This document shows, in pieces, positions 17,464 through 25,843 of a DNA stretch of 64,000 nt. Source of the DNA: Afifella marina DSM 2698 (GTDB taxonomy: Bacteria; Pseudomonadota; Alphaproteobacteria; Rhizobiales; Afifellaceae). Every line of letters starts with the position of its first letter. Position 1 is the stretch's first letter. The position numbers and the translations under genes are program-made. Where the stretch lies: NCBI RefSeq assembly GCF_900102695.1, contig NZ_FMVW01000009.1:62001-126000 (forward strand), written 5' to 3'. The notes under the pieces are model-generated. The model was given only the letters and a program-made list of their open reading frames with translations, was not told the DNA's origin and ran no database searches.

Positions 17464-17814
17464 TTGCATACCCGTTACATTACCGCTGCCGTCCTTCTTT
17501 CCGCCGCCTTTCTGGCTGGCTGTCAAACGGGCATCGGGGGACGTGAGATTTCTTCGCCTGTCGAGGGGCGCTGGATGTCCAGCGACCGGGTCTTCGTCTC
17601 GACCTTCTCGAACGGTGCCATGACCACCGAAGACGCCAAGACGGGCGCCCAGCTCGCCACCGGCAGCTACAATATGGCCGGCCCGCAGACCGTCGAGATC
17701 AGCTGGTACTCCATCGCCACCAAGCAGCAGCGCGCGGCCACCTGCACGCTTGCAGGCTCAAGCAGCATGACCTGTCGTCAGCCGGGCGCGTCCTTCACCT
17801 TGCACCGCGTCTGA
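17464..17814 (+). CDS. Omp10-like outer membrane lipoprotein
   Basis: The 116-residue protein starts at TTG 17464, chosen for the TGGAGG site 7 bases upstream; it then begins MHTRYITAAVLLSAAFLAGC with the lipobox LAGC at residues 17-20. The mature part contains a small beta-barrel-like domain (VEGRWMSS, ATGSYNMAGPQTVEISW, two conserved Cys) resembling Brucella Omp10 and protease-inhibitor-type lipoproteins. It is anchored in the outer membrane by lipid. A terminator follows at 17837. Confidence 0.8.
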   Translation: MHTRYITAAVLLSAAFLAGCQTGIGGREISSPVEGRWMSSDRVFVSTFSNGAMTTEDAKTGAQLATGSYNMAGPQTVEISWYSIATKQQRAATCTLAGSSSMTCRQPGASFTLHRV

Positions 17815-17836
17815 GACGCCCATTTTTCTCTCTTGT

Positions 17837-17867
17837 GACGGCGCCCAAGTGGCGCCGTCTTCGTTTG
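17837..17867 (+). terminator. Terminator after the lipoprotein gene
   Basis: GACGGCGCC (17837-17845), loop CAAGT, GGCGCCGTC (17851-17859), then TTCGTTT. Confidence 0.75.
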
Positions 17868-17988
17868 TGCGTCGGCCTGTATTCGAGGCCCCTGCGGCAT
17901 TTGGAGGTTTACCCGGCGTTGCCCTTGTCTAAGATGCCGTGGTAAGGCCGGCGATATATCCCGCCAATCTATGCAAGGGCAGTAGCGC

Positions 17989-18276
17989 ATGGCTGAACAG
18001 GTGATGGCGTCGGCAGGTTCCGCAATGGATTACGAGCACCACGAGAAGACGTACGACAGGTTTCTGTCGCTCCTCATCTTGGGTATCATACATGTCGTCA
18101 CGATCGTCCTGATCGTCGCTATTTTCGGCCTTGGGGGCGCCCTGTGGCTCGGCTCTATCGCGCTCGCGCTGACGCTCGCCACGCTGTTCTACGGCCTGTT
18201 CAGGCAGAGCAGATGGGGGCCCTCCGCGGTCGTCCTCGGGATTACTTTCGTCTTCTTCCTCTTCGCAGTGGCCTGA
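17989..18276 (+). CDS. aa3-type cytochrome oxidase subunit IV-like membrane protein
   Basis: The 95-residue protein has the family start MDYEHHEKTYDRFLSLL from residue 13 followed by three hydrophobic helices. The N-terminal motif matches the bacterial aa3-type oxidase subunit IV family, but this copy has extra helices and lies 11 bases before pntAA rather than with cox genes. In alphaproteobacteria this protein often heads the transhydrogenase operon. It may not be an oxidase subunit; its role there is unknown. Confidence 0.8.
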   Translation: MAEQVMASAGSAMDYEHHEKTYDRFLSLLILGIIHVVTIVLIVAIFGLGGALWLGSIALALTLATLFYGLFRQSRWGPSAVVLGITFVFFLFAVA

Positions 18277-18287
18277 GCTAAATCATT

Positions 18288-19439
18288 ATGCGCATTGCAG
18301 TTCTTAAGGAACCGCGGGACGACGAGCCGCGTGTCGCGGCAACTCCCGAATCGATCAAGAAATTCAAGACTCTCGGCGCCGATGTGGTCGTTGAGAGCGG
18401 CGCCGGGGCAGGCTCTTCGCTTGCCGACGAGGTCTTCGCCGAGGCTGGCGCGGACATCGCGCAAAGCCGGCAGGCGGCGCTTCAGGGCGCCGACGTCGTT
18501 CTCACCGTTCGCCGTCCGGAAGAGTTTTCGGGCTTTCCGGAAGGTGCGGCCGTCGTCTCCCTCATGGATCCGTACGGCCATGAGGAGGCGTTGAAGAAGA
18601 TGGCCGAGGCGAAGCTTTCCGGCTTTGCGCTCGAGCTCATCCCGCGCATCACCCGCGCCCAGTCGATGGACGTTCTCTCCTCGCAGGCGAACCTTGCGGG
18701 CTATCGTGCCGTCATCGAGGCTGCGGAAGCCTATGGGCGCGCCTTGCCGATGATGATGACGGCCGCCGGCACGGTGCCCGCCGCCCGCGTCTTCGTGATG
18801 GGGGCCGGCGTCGCCGGTCTGCAGGCGATCGCCACCGCCAAGCGCCTCGGCGCCGTCGTTACGGCGACGGATGTGCGCCCGGCCGCCAAGGAGCAAGTGG
18901 AATCCTTGGGCGGCAAGTTCATCGCGGTCGAGGACGAGGAGTTCAAGGCGGCGGAGACGGCCGGCGGTTACGCCAAGGAAATGTCGGCGGAATATCGCGC
19001 CAAGCAGGCGGAGCTGGTGCGCGAGCACATCGCCAAGCAGGACATCGTCATCACCACGGCACTCATTCCGGGCCGGCCGGCGCCGAAGCTCGTCGATGCG
19101 GAGATGGTGAAGTCGATGAAGGACGGTTCCGTCGTCGTCGACCTCGCCGTGGAACGCGGCGGCAATGTCGAGGGCGTGGAAGCCGACAAGCAGGTGGTGA
19201 AGGACAACGTCACCCTCATCGGCATCGTCAATATGGCGGGGCAGATCGCAGCGTCCGCTTCGGCGCTTCTCGCCCGCAACATCTATGCCTTCGTCGAGCC
19301 GATGGTCGACAAGGAGACGAAGGCCCTTTCCATCAACCGTGAAGACCAGATCGTGGCGGCGACGCTGCTCACCCATGGCGGGGCCGTCGTGCACCCGCAG
19401 TTTGGTGGCGAGCCGGTGAACGCGCCGAACGAGAAATAG
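18288..19439 (+). CDS. pntAA: NAD(P) transhydrogenase subunit alpha part 1
   Basis: The 383-residue soluble NAD(H)-binding domain I of the proton-translocating transhydrogenase starts MRIAVLKEPRDDEPRVA. The Rossmann motif VMGAGVAGLQAIATAKRLGA lies near residue 170. It transfers hydride between NADH and NADP+ using proton motive force, supplying NADPH. The alpha chain is split into two genes, as is standard in alphaproteobacteria. It is the second gene of a four-gene operon. Confidence 0.96.
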   Translation: MRIAVLKEPRDDEPRVAATPESIKKFKTLGADVVVESGAGAGSSLADEVFAEAGADIAQSRQAALQGADVVLTVRRPEEFSGFPEGAAVVSLMDPYGHEEALKKMAEAKLSGFALELIPRITRAQSMDVLSSQANLAGYRAVIEAAEAYGRALPMMMTAAGTVPAARVFVMGAGVAGLQAIATAKRLGAVVTATDVRPAAKEQVESLGGKFIAVEDEEFKAAETAGGYAKEMSAEYRAKQAELVREHIAKQDIVITTALIPGRPAPKLVDAEMVKSMKDGSVVVDLAVERGGNVEGVEADKQVVKDNVTLIGIVNMAGQIAASASALLARNIYAFVEPMVDKETKALSINREDQIVAATLLTHGGAVVHPQFGGEPVNAPNEK

Positions 19440-19449
19440 GGGATAGCCG

Positions 19450-19890
19450 ATGGCTGAAGAAACAGTAAGGCAGGCTGTCGAACAGGCGCAGTCGGCCGCG
19501 GAGGCGGCGCGGGAAGCCGCCTCGCAGGCGCTCAATGCGCTGGGAGACGGGGAGGCCGTGGGGCAGCTCGCGCATGCCGCGAGCGGTGGCATGATCGACC
19601 CGTTCGTCTTCCGCTTCTCGATTTTCGTGCTGGCGATCTTCGTCGGCTATTATGTCGTCTGGTCCGTGACGCCGGCGCTGCATACGCCGCTCATGTCCGT
19701 GACCAATGCGATCTCGTCGGTGATCGTCGTCGGTGCGCTTCTTGCGGTCGGCGTCGACCTCGTCGCGGACGGTTCCAGCACAGCGCGCTGGTTCGGTTTC
19801 TTTGCGGTGATGCTGGCGAGCGTCAACATTTTCGGCGGCTTTCTCGTCACGCAGCGCATGCTGTCCATGTACAAGCGGAAAGAGCGGTAA
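19450..19890 (+). CDS. pntAB: NAD(P) transhydrogenase subunit alpha part 2
   Basis: The 146-residue protein has a basic/Ala-rich N-terminal stretch and then four hydrophobic helices ([24 protein letters not shown] onward), the membrane part of the alpha subunit that forms the proton path with PntB. It starts 10 bases after pntAA. Confidence 0.94.
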   Translation: MAEETVRQAVEQAQSAAEAAREAASQALNALGDGEAVGQLAHAASGGMIDPFVFRFSIFVLAIFVGYYVVWSVTPALHTPLMSVTNAISSVIVVGALLAVGVDLVADGSSTARWFGFFAVMLASVNIFGGFLVTQRMLSMYKRKER

Positions 19891-19891
19891 A

Positions 19892-19951
19892 ATGAGCCAG
19901 TCTTCGAAGGCTCGGGCGGCAGGCGCCGCCGCTGAGGGAGTGCGCGCCTGA
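19892..19951 (+). CDS. Tiny open frame between pntAB and pntB
   Basis: ATG at 19892, one base after the pntAB stop, opens 19 codons (MSQSSKARAAGAAAEGVRA). Its TGA stop shares its last base with the ATG of pntB (TGATG at 19949-19953). Its end could couple pntB translation to upstream ribosomes. No ribosome site of its own is visible, so it may be translated only by reinitiation, if at all. Confidence 0.25.
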   Translation: MSQSSKARAAGAAAEGVRA

Positions 19952-21348
19952 TGTCTGCCAGCGTCACAGCCTTTCTTTATCTGATTGCGGGTGTCCTTTT
20001 CATTCTGGCACTGCGCGGTCTTTCACACCCGGAAACCAGCCGCCAGGGCAACCAGTTCGGCATGGCCGGCATGGTCATTGCCGTGCTCACCACGCTGATC
20101 GGGCATCCCCCGGCCAGCTTCGGATCCTGGGGACTCATCATCCTGGCGATCGCCATCGGCGGTGGTGCCGGCGCGGTGATCGCCAAGCGCATCGCCATGA
20201 CGGCGATGCCGCAGCTTGTGGCCGCGTTCCATTCGCTCGTCGGCCTCGCCGCCGTTCTGGTGGCCGCAGCCGCGCTTTATGCGCCGCAGGCCTTCGGCAT
20301 CGGCGATCCCGGATCGATCCACGGAGCGAGCCTCATCGAGATGTCGCTCGGCGTGGCGATCGGCGCGATCACCTTCACCGGTTCGATCATTGCGTTTTTG
20401 AAGCTCGACGGACGCATGAGCGGCAAGCCGATCATGCTGCCGATGCGCCATCAGGTGAATATCGGCCTCGGCGTCTTCCTGCTTCTGTGCATCATCATCT
20501 TCGCCGCCACGGAAAGCCACACGGCTTTCTGGCTGATCACCATCGTCAGCCTGGCGCTGGGCGTCCTGATCATCGTGCCGATCGGCGGGGCGGATATGCC
20601 GGTCGTCGTGTCGATGCTGAACTCCTATTCGGGGTGGGCGGCCGCCGGCATCGGTTTCACGCTCGGCAACACGGCGCTCATCATCACGGGTGCGCTCGTC
20701 GGCTCGTCGGGTGCGATCCTGTCCTACATCATGTGTAAGGGCATGAACCGCTCCTTCATCTCCGTCATCCTCGGCGGCTTCGGCGGCGAGACCACGGCTG
20801 CGAGCGGCGGTGCGGACGATCGTCCGGTCAAGCAGGGCTCGGCGGAAGACGCGGCTTTCTTGATGAAGAACGCCTCCAAGGTCATCATCGTGCCGGGTTA
20901 CGGCATGGCGGTGGCGCAGGCGCAGCACGCCCTCCACGAAATGGCCGCGGCCTTGAAGAAGGAGGGCGTGGAAGTGAAATACGCCATCCATCCGGTCGCC
21001 GGCCGTATGCCGGGGCATATGAACGTGCTCCTGGCGGAAGCGAACGTGCCCTATGACGAGGTCTTCGAGCTCGAAGATATCAACTCCGAGTTCAGCCAGG
21101 CCGATGTCGCCTACGTCATCGGCGCCAACGACGTCACCAATCCGGCCGCGCGCGACGATCCGCAATCGCCGATCTACGGCATGCCGATTCTCGACGTCGA
21201 CAAGGCGGGCACGGTGCTCTTCGTCAAACGCTCCATGTCCTCGGGCTATGCCGGCATTCAGAACGAGCTCTTCTTCCTCGACAAGACGATGATGCTCTTC
21301 GGCGATGCCAAGAAAATGACCGAAGCGATCGTCAAGTCACTCGGCTAG
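19951..21348 (+). CDS. pntB: NAD(P) transhydrogenase subunit beta
   Basis: The 465-residue protein has a membrane domain II of about nine helices (residues 1-265) and a C-terminal NADP(H)-binding domain III. Domain III shows GYGMAVAQAQHAL, the VKYAIHPVAGRMPGHMNVLL signature and VIGANDVTNPAA. Together with PntAA and PntAB it completes the enzyme. A strong terminator follows at 21373. Confidence 0.96.
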   Translation: MSASVTAFLYLIAGVLFILALRGLSHPETSRQGNQFGMAGMVIAVLTTLIGHPPASFGSWGLIILAIAIGGGAGAVIAKRIAMTAMPQLVAAFHSLVGLAAVLVAAAALYAPQAFGIGDPGSIHGASLIEMSLGVAIGAITFTGSIIAFLKLDGRMSGKPIMLPMRHQVNIGLGVFLLLCIIIFAATESHTAFWLITIVSLALGVLIIVPIGGADMPVVVSMLNSYSGWAAAGIGFTLGNTALIITGALVGSSGAILSYIMCKGMNRSFISVILGGFGGETTAASGGADDRPVKQGSAEDAAFLMKNASKVIIVPGYGMAVAQAQHALHEMAAALKKEGVEVKYAIHPVAGRMPGHMNVLLAEANVPYDEVFELEDINSEFSQADVAYVIGANDVTNPAARDDPQSPIYGMPILDVDKAGTVLFVKRSMSSGYAGIQNELFFLDKTMMLFGDAKKMTEAIVKSLG

Positions 21349-21372
21349 GGTCCGAGGGATTTCGGTTGTTGC

Positions 21373-21405
21373 AACGGCCGCAGCGCATGCTGCGGCCGTT
21401 TTTTG
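21373..21405 (+). terminator. Terminator of the pnt operon
   Basis: AACGGCCGCAG, loop CGCATG, CTGCGGCCGTT, then TTTTG: an 11-bp perfect stem right after pntB. Confidence 0.88.
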
Positions 21406-21619
21406 TTGTCTGACGAAGTTGGCGGCCGGCGCGCCGAGGCGGTGACTCTCTGGAGAGATTGCTCGCCTTTTAATCAAGTTTTCCACTTGATTTGATCCCT
21501 CACATCGGATTTATGGGCTCCACAAAGTCAAAGTGATGCCGTTCCCTTTCCTGGAAACCGCGCCGCGCCTGTGAAGCGGTTGGCGCCAGGGGCTGGCGGC
21601 ACCATTGAGGGATCGCCTC

Positions 21620-22954
21620 ATGGATGTGATCAACGTCCTTTTGCTGTTATTGGAGCTGACCGTCTATTTCGCGGTCATGGCCGGTCTCTTCAGGCTTCGC
21701 CATCGGCTCGGGATCGGTATCTTCTTCTGTGCCCTCGGCACGATGCATTTCCTCGAGACCTATCTCGCGGCGATCCTTTACGTGCCCTTCGCGGAGGGGA
21801 CGGCAATTTCGCCGGGCTCGACGGTTCTCTTCGCCGGCAAGCTCGTTCTCCTTCTCCTCGTCTATATCCGTGAAGACGCCTCCACGGTTCGTCAGCCGAT
21901 CTACGGGCTTCTCATCGGCAACTTCCTGACCGTGGCTCTCGTCTTCCTGGCGCGCCATCACCTCGTCGCGCCGGCGACGGGGCAATTGCCCGATTTCAGC
22001 TTCATGAACGACATGGGCTGGCTGATGGTGTGGGGCACGGTGCTTCTGTTCGTCGACAGCATCCTCATCATCCTGCTTTATGAGCGCCTTGGTCGGATCA
22101 TGCGGCAGAGCGTTGGTCTGCGCATCGCACTCTGCGCCATGGCGATCCTCACCTTCGACCAGATCGGCTTTTATTCGGCGCTCTGGGCACTTCTCGATGC
22201 GCCGATCAACGTCCTGATCGGCGGCTGGCTCGCCAAGATGGTGACGGCCTGCATCTACGGCGTGCTTGCGTGGGCTTATCTGCGCTATCTCGAGCGCCCG
22301 CCACTCGTGGCGCCTCGGCAGAAGCGGATCTCCGACATCTTCGACATCCTTACGTATCGCGAGAAATACGAGGATCTCCTGAAGCGTGTCGGGCGCGACG
22401 AGCTGACCGGGGTGTTCGATCGCAGCCGGCTGCCTGGCGAAGGCAAGGATTCGCTCAATTGCGTGCCCGAGGCGGGGCGGCCGTTCAGTGTGCTCATCGT
22501 CGACATCGACGAGTTCAAGGCGATCAACGACGATTTCGGCCATGCGTGCGGGGATCTCGTTCTCAAAGAGATGGCCGCGACGATGCAGGGCGTCCTGCGC
22601 AAGGACGACGTGCTGGTGCGCTATGGCGGCGACGAGTTCGTCATCTGTTGCAACGATCTCGACCGCTGGGAGGCGACGTCGCTCGGCGACCGGCTGATGC
22701 GCCGGGTTGCGGCTCTCAAATTGCCGCCGCTCGGGCGGCCGGTGACCATCAGCACCGGCCATGCGACATCGCCCGATGATGGACGGACGTTCGAGGAATT
22801 GTTCGCGGCCGCCGACCGGTCGCTTTACCGGGCCAAGCGGCGGCGGCACGGGGAAAGCTCAAGGCTGCGGGCGGAAGGAGATCTGGCGCAAGATCGCGGC
22901 ACGCAGGCCGACGGCGCTCAAGATCCCGAAGGCATCGGGAGCGAGCTCGTCTGA
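21620..22954 (+). CDS. Membrane-bound diguanylate cyclase (GGDEF)
   Basis: The 444-residue protein starts at ATG 21620, eight bases after GAGGGAT. Residues 1-235 hold about seven hydrophobic helices of an unknown sensor domain; residues about 270-420 are a GGDEF domain with the intact catalytic motif GGDEF. RKDD lies exactly five residues before it, the inhibitory I-site RxxD. The enzyme makes cyclic-di-GMP and is probably product-inhibited. No EAL domain. It acts in motility or biofilm control, but its signal is unknown. Confidence 0.92.
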   Translation: MDVINVLLLLLELTVYFAVMAGLFRLRHRLGIGIFFCALGTMHFLETYLAAILYVPFAEGTAISPGSTVLFAGKLVLLLLVYIREDASTVRQPIYGLLIGNFLTVALVFLARHHLVAPATGQLPDFSFMNDMGWLMVWGTVLLFVDSILIILLYERLGRIMRQSVGLRIALCAMAILTFDQIGFYSALWALLDAPINVLIGGWLAKMVTACIYGVLAWAYLRYLERPPLVAPRQKRISDIFDILTYREKYEDLLKRVGRDELTGVFDRSRLPGEGKDSLNCVPEAGRPFSVLIVDIDEFKAINDDFGHACGDLVLKEMAATMQGVLRKDDVLVRYGGDEFVICCNDLDRWEATSLGDRLMRRVAALKLPPLGRPVTISTGHATSPDDGRTFEELFAAADRSLYRAKRRRHGESSRLRAEGDLAQDRGTQADGAQDPEGIGSELV

Positions 22955-22970
22955 ATCCGCGAAGCCGCCG

Positions 22971-23189
22971 TCACCTGTGACTGGCTGCCTCGGGAGCGGG
23001 GCTCTCTTGCCGGCAGGCGGCCGTGCTGTCCGGCCGGATCGATGCGCGGCACGCCGGCGCCTCGTCGCTTTTGACCCAGGCATCGATGCTGATCATGGTC
23101 GGCAGGGGAGGATGCTGGAAACTCGCATGGGCATAGCCCGCGACCGCGGCCAGCGTCAGCGCAGTGGCAGCCAGAATACGAAGCAACAT
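22971..23189 (-). CDS. Small secreted hypothetical protein
   Basis: A 72-residue frame begins with a good signal peptide (MLLRILAATALTLAAVAGYA, cleavage near HAS). The mature part of about 50 residues is Pro/Ala-rich with two Cys. The start lacks a strong ribosome site and no family is recognised. It lies convergent to the diguanylate cyclase and downstream of the Cys-rich gene. Confidence 0.45.
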   Translation of the reverse strand: MLLRILAATALTLAAVAGYAHASFQHPPLPTMISIDAWVKSDEAPACRASIRPDSTAACRQESPAPEAASHR

Positions 23190-23222
23190 TTGGAGCTCTG
23201 TTCGCTCGCCTTGTCAAAAGGC

Positions 23223-23735
23223 TCAATGGTAGGTGCGGGCGATCTGCGGGGCAGATTCCGGTGGCTCGATCAGACCCCGGACCACTTCGCACGGGACCGA
23301 CATCAATCGCTGGCCGTGTGCATCGAGTGCCGACGCGAAGCCCAGCGCCGCCTCCAGCGGTTCGCGATGATCGGCAAAGCCGCAAAAGCGCTCCAGACAA
23401 TAATCGAGGCAGGAGCCGTCCCGGTGCTGACACGCTGCGATCATTGCCACGGCGAGACATTCGTCGCGGCAGATATGGGGGCAGCCTGAGTTGAAGCACT
23501 GGATCGGATCCGTCCGCCAGAGAAAGACGGAGCGCACCCAATGGGCGAGCTGGGTGACGGAATGGCGTGCGGGACCGTGACCGAACTTCTCGGAGAACAG
23601 GTTCCAGGCCTCACTCCAATGCTCGATGTCGCCGGTCTGATAGCCTGCGACCCACAGCCTGAAACCGTTGACGACGAGAGCTTCTGGAGGGCGCTTGAGA
23701 TAGCCGCAAGCCCCGGCGAAAGGACATTCGTGCAT
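23223..23735 (-). CDS. Cysteine-rich hypothetical protein
   Basis: The 170-residue protein has about eleven Cys, clustered in pairs: CPFAGACGY at residues 4-12, CFNSGCPHICRDEC near 79-92, and a second cluster CQHRDGSCLDYCLERFC near 102-118. It lacks a signal peptide, so metal or iron-sulfur binding in the cytoplasm is possible, or it is exported without one and disulfide-bonded. An AGGAA ribosome site lies upstream of ATG. No known family is recognised. Confidence 0.6.
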   Translation of the reverse strand: MHECPFAGACGYLKRPPEALVVNGFRLWVAGYQTGDIEHWSEAWNLFSEKFGHGPARHSVTQLAHWVRSVFLWRTDPIQCFNSGCPHICRDECLAVAMIAACQHRDGSCLDYCLERFCGFADHREPLEAALGFASALDAHGQRLMSVPCEVVRGLIEPPESAPQIARTYH

Positions 23736-24235
23736 GGGCTATTCCTGTTCGCGGAGAGATGGGTGTGTCGCTTGGAGACGCGCTTTCGGACTCAACGCAA
23801 GGGACGGTTCTAGGCCGCGGGCCGAACCGGCTGCGTGAAGGAGGGGCGGATGCGCCTGATCCGCTGCGGTCGCGCAGAAAAATCTCATTCATTTCCTCCA
23901 ATCGAAAGGGTTCAAGGCCCTGACATCAAAGGACGTTGCGACGGGTGTCGCGACTTCGCGAACGAACCAGAAGGCCGAAGCAAAATCAAACACTATGTTC
24001 TGGATCCATTCTAAAGAAAGCTGTGCTCATCGGGCCCTGGATGCGGATGGCACTGGCGTGGTGGGAGGGCTCCAACACGTTCTTGTTTTCGCGGCTTTCG
24101 GTAGTCTTTTGTTAAGGTTTAGAGGCGTGGTTAATCTTCATAGTTAAGCCCTTCTTAAGTGATCGCGGCTAAACCTTGTCAACATCAGTGGGTGATTTCC
24201 GGCTGCCGGACGCGCCGCAAAAGACGAGGACCACT
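23736..24235 (+). other. Intergenic region upstream of the outer membrane protein gene
   Basis: 500 bases without a convincing gene. The 3' half is A/T-richer and holds several TTAA tetramers: 24112, 24131, 24144 and 24155. The last two form a CtrA-type box (see 24144-24158). The 5' half shows open frames only as shadows. Confidence 0.6.
24144..24158 (+). promoter_or_regulatory. CtrA-type binding site (TTAA-N7-TTAA)
   Basis: TTAAGCCCTTCTTAA matches the consensus of the cell-cycle regulator CtrA exactly, 78 bases before the OMP start. Further TTAA half-sites lie at 24112 and 24131. CtrA is known to control Omp25 in Brucella, so regulation of this OMP by CtrA is plausible. Confidence 0.6.
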
Positions 24236-25096
24236 ATGTTGAAACGCGCCACCCTTGCGCTTGCTGCCAGCGTGACGGCCTTGACCGCGGCACCGGCAGT
24301 TTTCGCCGCCGATCTTCCGCTTCCGCCGATCGTGGAACCAGAGCCGCTGCCGCCGGCCGCGCCTTCCTTCAGCGGCTGGTATCTGCGTGGTGATATCGGC
24401 ATCACCAATCAGCGGCTCGACAAGATCACGAGCAGCCTCATCGATCAGGCGATCGCGAACGGCGATACGGTCAGCTTCGTCAACGATCCGGAATTCGACA
24501 GCGGCGGCTTCGCCGGCGTCGGTATCGGCTATCAGATCAATCCCTGGGCCCGTGTCGACCTGACCGGTGAATATCGCGGGAAGACGAGCTTCTCCGCCTT
24601 CGACACCTATGTCGGCGCAGATCCGGCTTTCGTCGGCTCGAACGAATACGAGGCTATGAAGTCGGAATGGCTGTTCCTCGCGAACGCCTATGTCGATCTC
24701 GGCAGCTGGCATGGCTTCTCGCCCTATGTCGGCGCGGGTATCGGCGCCTCGCGCAACACGATCAGCGGCATGCGCGATATCAACACGCCGAACGGCTACA
24801 CGTCCTATGGCGGCGATCACAGCGAGTGGAATCTCGCCTGGGCGCTGCATGCCGGTCTCGCCTATCAGGTCACCCCCAATCTCGCGCTCGATCTCGGCTA
24901 TCGCTACGTCAATCTCGGCGACGCGGAATCGGCCGACATGGTTGGCTACGACGGCAACAACGACAGTGTGAACCCGATCAAGTTCAAGGACATCGATTCT
25001 CACGATGTGAAGCTCGGCGTGCGCTACACGTTCGGGGGCCCGGCCGCGGAACCCGACCCGATGTATTACGGCGAACCCGCCGTCGTTAAGTACTGA
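24236..25096 (+). CDS. Outer membrane beta-barrel protein (Omp25/Omp31 family)
   Basis: The 286-residue protein has a signal peptide (MLKRATLALAASVTALTAAP, cleaved near FAA-DL). A short proline-rich linker leads to an eight-stranded barrel, seen as alternating aromatic strands (FSGWYLRGDIGITNQ, VGIGYQINPWARVDLTGEYR, LDLGYRYVNLG, KLGVRYTF) and ending in the Tyr-rich PMYYGEPAVVKY tail. Such proteins are major surface antigens in Rhizobiales. The start is set by the GACGAGGA site upstream. A CtrA box lies in its promoter. Confidence 0.9.
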   Translation: MLKRATLALAASVTALTAAPAVFAADLPLPPIVEPEPLPPAAPSFSGWYLRGDIGITNQRLDKITSSLIDQAIANGDTVSFVNDPEFDSGGFAGVGIGYQINPWARVDLTGEYRGKTSFSAFDTYVGADPAFVGSNEYEAMKSEWLFLANAYVDLGSWHGFSPYVGAGIGASRNTISGMRDINTPNGYTSYGGDHSEWNLAWALHAGLAYQVTPNLALDLGYRYVNLGDAESADMVGYDGNNDSVNPIKFKDIDSHDVKLGVRYTFGGPAAEPDPMYYGEPAVVKY

Positions 25097-25220
25097 GCCT
25101 ATTGATCCTGGGCTTCTCTCTGGATCTGCTCCAGAAGCGGGTCGGCTTTGCCGGCCCGTTTCGCGTTCTGGGGTCCGGTTTTCATGCCGCGCGGCAGAGG
25201 CCCGGATGCGCAGGCCTTGT

Positions 25221-25613
25221 TCAGCCCGGGGAGGGCGGCAGCCGGCTTGGAGAGAAGAACGCCGCGAGGCGCCAGGCCGCGAACGTCGACAGGCCTGCGA
25301 CGGTCGAACAGGCGCGCACAATCGACCATGTCTCGATCTCGTGAAGCGGCATCTGCAGCGCGACGAGCGGCGAAATCGCAAAGAAGACGATGGCCGGGGC
25401 GAGAAGTCCCAAAAGGCCGAAGGCGAGCGCCAGTTTTGCAAGCAGGCTCGCCAGAAGAACCATAAAAAACACGATCAGCACGATTGCCGCGAGCCGCTCT
25501 GCGAGGGGCGGTGTGCGCCATTTCCAGCTGACGGGATCATGCAGTTCCGCCACCGCGGCGCCGCACGCCAATGCGGCAGCCGAATAAAGCAGGAGCGTCA
25601 CGGCGCTCGACAT
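25221..25613 (-). CDS. Small integral membrane protein of unknown function
   Basis: The 130-residue protein, start at ATG 25613 with GGGGAAG upstream, has four hydrophobic helices (VTLLLYSAAALACGAAVAEL; AAIVLIVFFMVLLASLLAKL; and two more). No family is recognised. It is divergent from the serC leader. The 120 bases between its end and the OMP gene may hold a 28-residue frame (MKTGPQNAKRAGKADPLLEQ onward) on the minus strand, unsupported by a ribosome site. Confidence 0.65.
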   Translation of the reverse strand: MSSAVTLLLYSAAALACGAAVAELHDPVSWKWRTPPLAERLAAIVLIVFFMVLLASLLAKLALAFGLLGLLAPAIVFFAISPLVALQMPLHEIETWSIVRACSTVAGLSTFAAWRLAAFFSPSRLPPSPG

Positions 25614-25783
25614 CGCGTCTTCCCCAACCCGCGTCTCTCTTCCCTCGAAAGGGTGGGATCGACGCTCCCCCGACGACACTCTTCTGAAAACGCATTCTCT
25701 ATATTGAGGCAAGCGCGCAACAGACATGGCTGCTCTCCGGCGGTCCACAATAAGTCAGTTGCGTTGTCACCCCCATTTCTGTA

Positions 25784-25843
25784 AAGGCGGCGGCGGGACA
25801 CTCCGCCCCAACGCGGAGCGCCTATCTGAAAGGGTAGACTGAC
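25784..25843 (+). ncRNA. Candidate serC leader RNA motif
   Basis: Just before serC the sequence has a hairpin CTCCGC-CCCAAC-GCGGAG enclosed by GGCG/CGCC pairs, then CTATCTGAAAGGGTAG as a second small hairpin ending 7 bases before the start codon. A serC RNA element of this kind is known from alphaproteobacteria, always directly upstream of serC. The ligand or trigger is unknown. Assigned from memory of the motif, not by covariance search. Confidence 0.6.
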
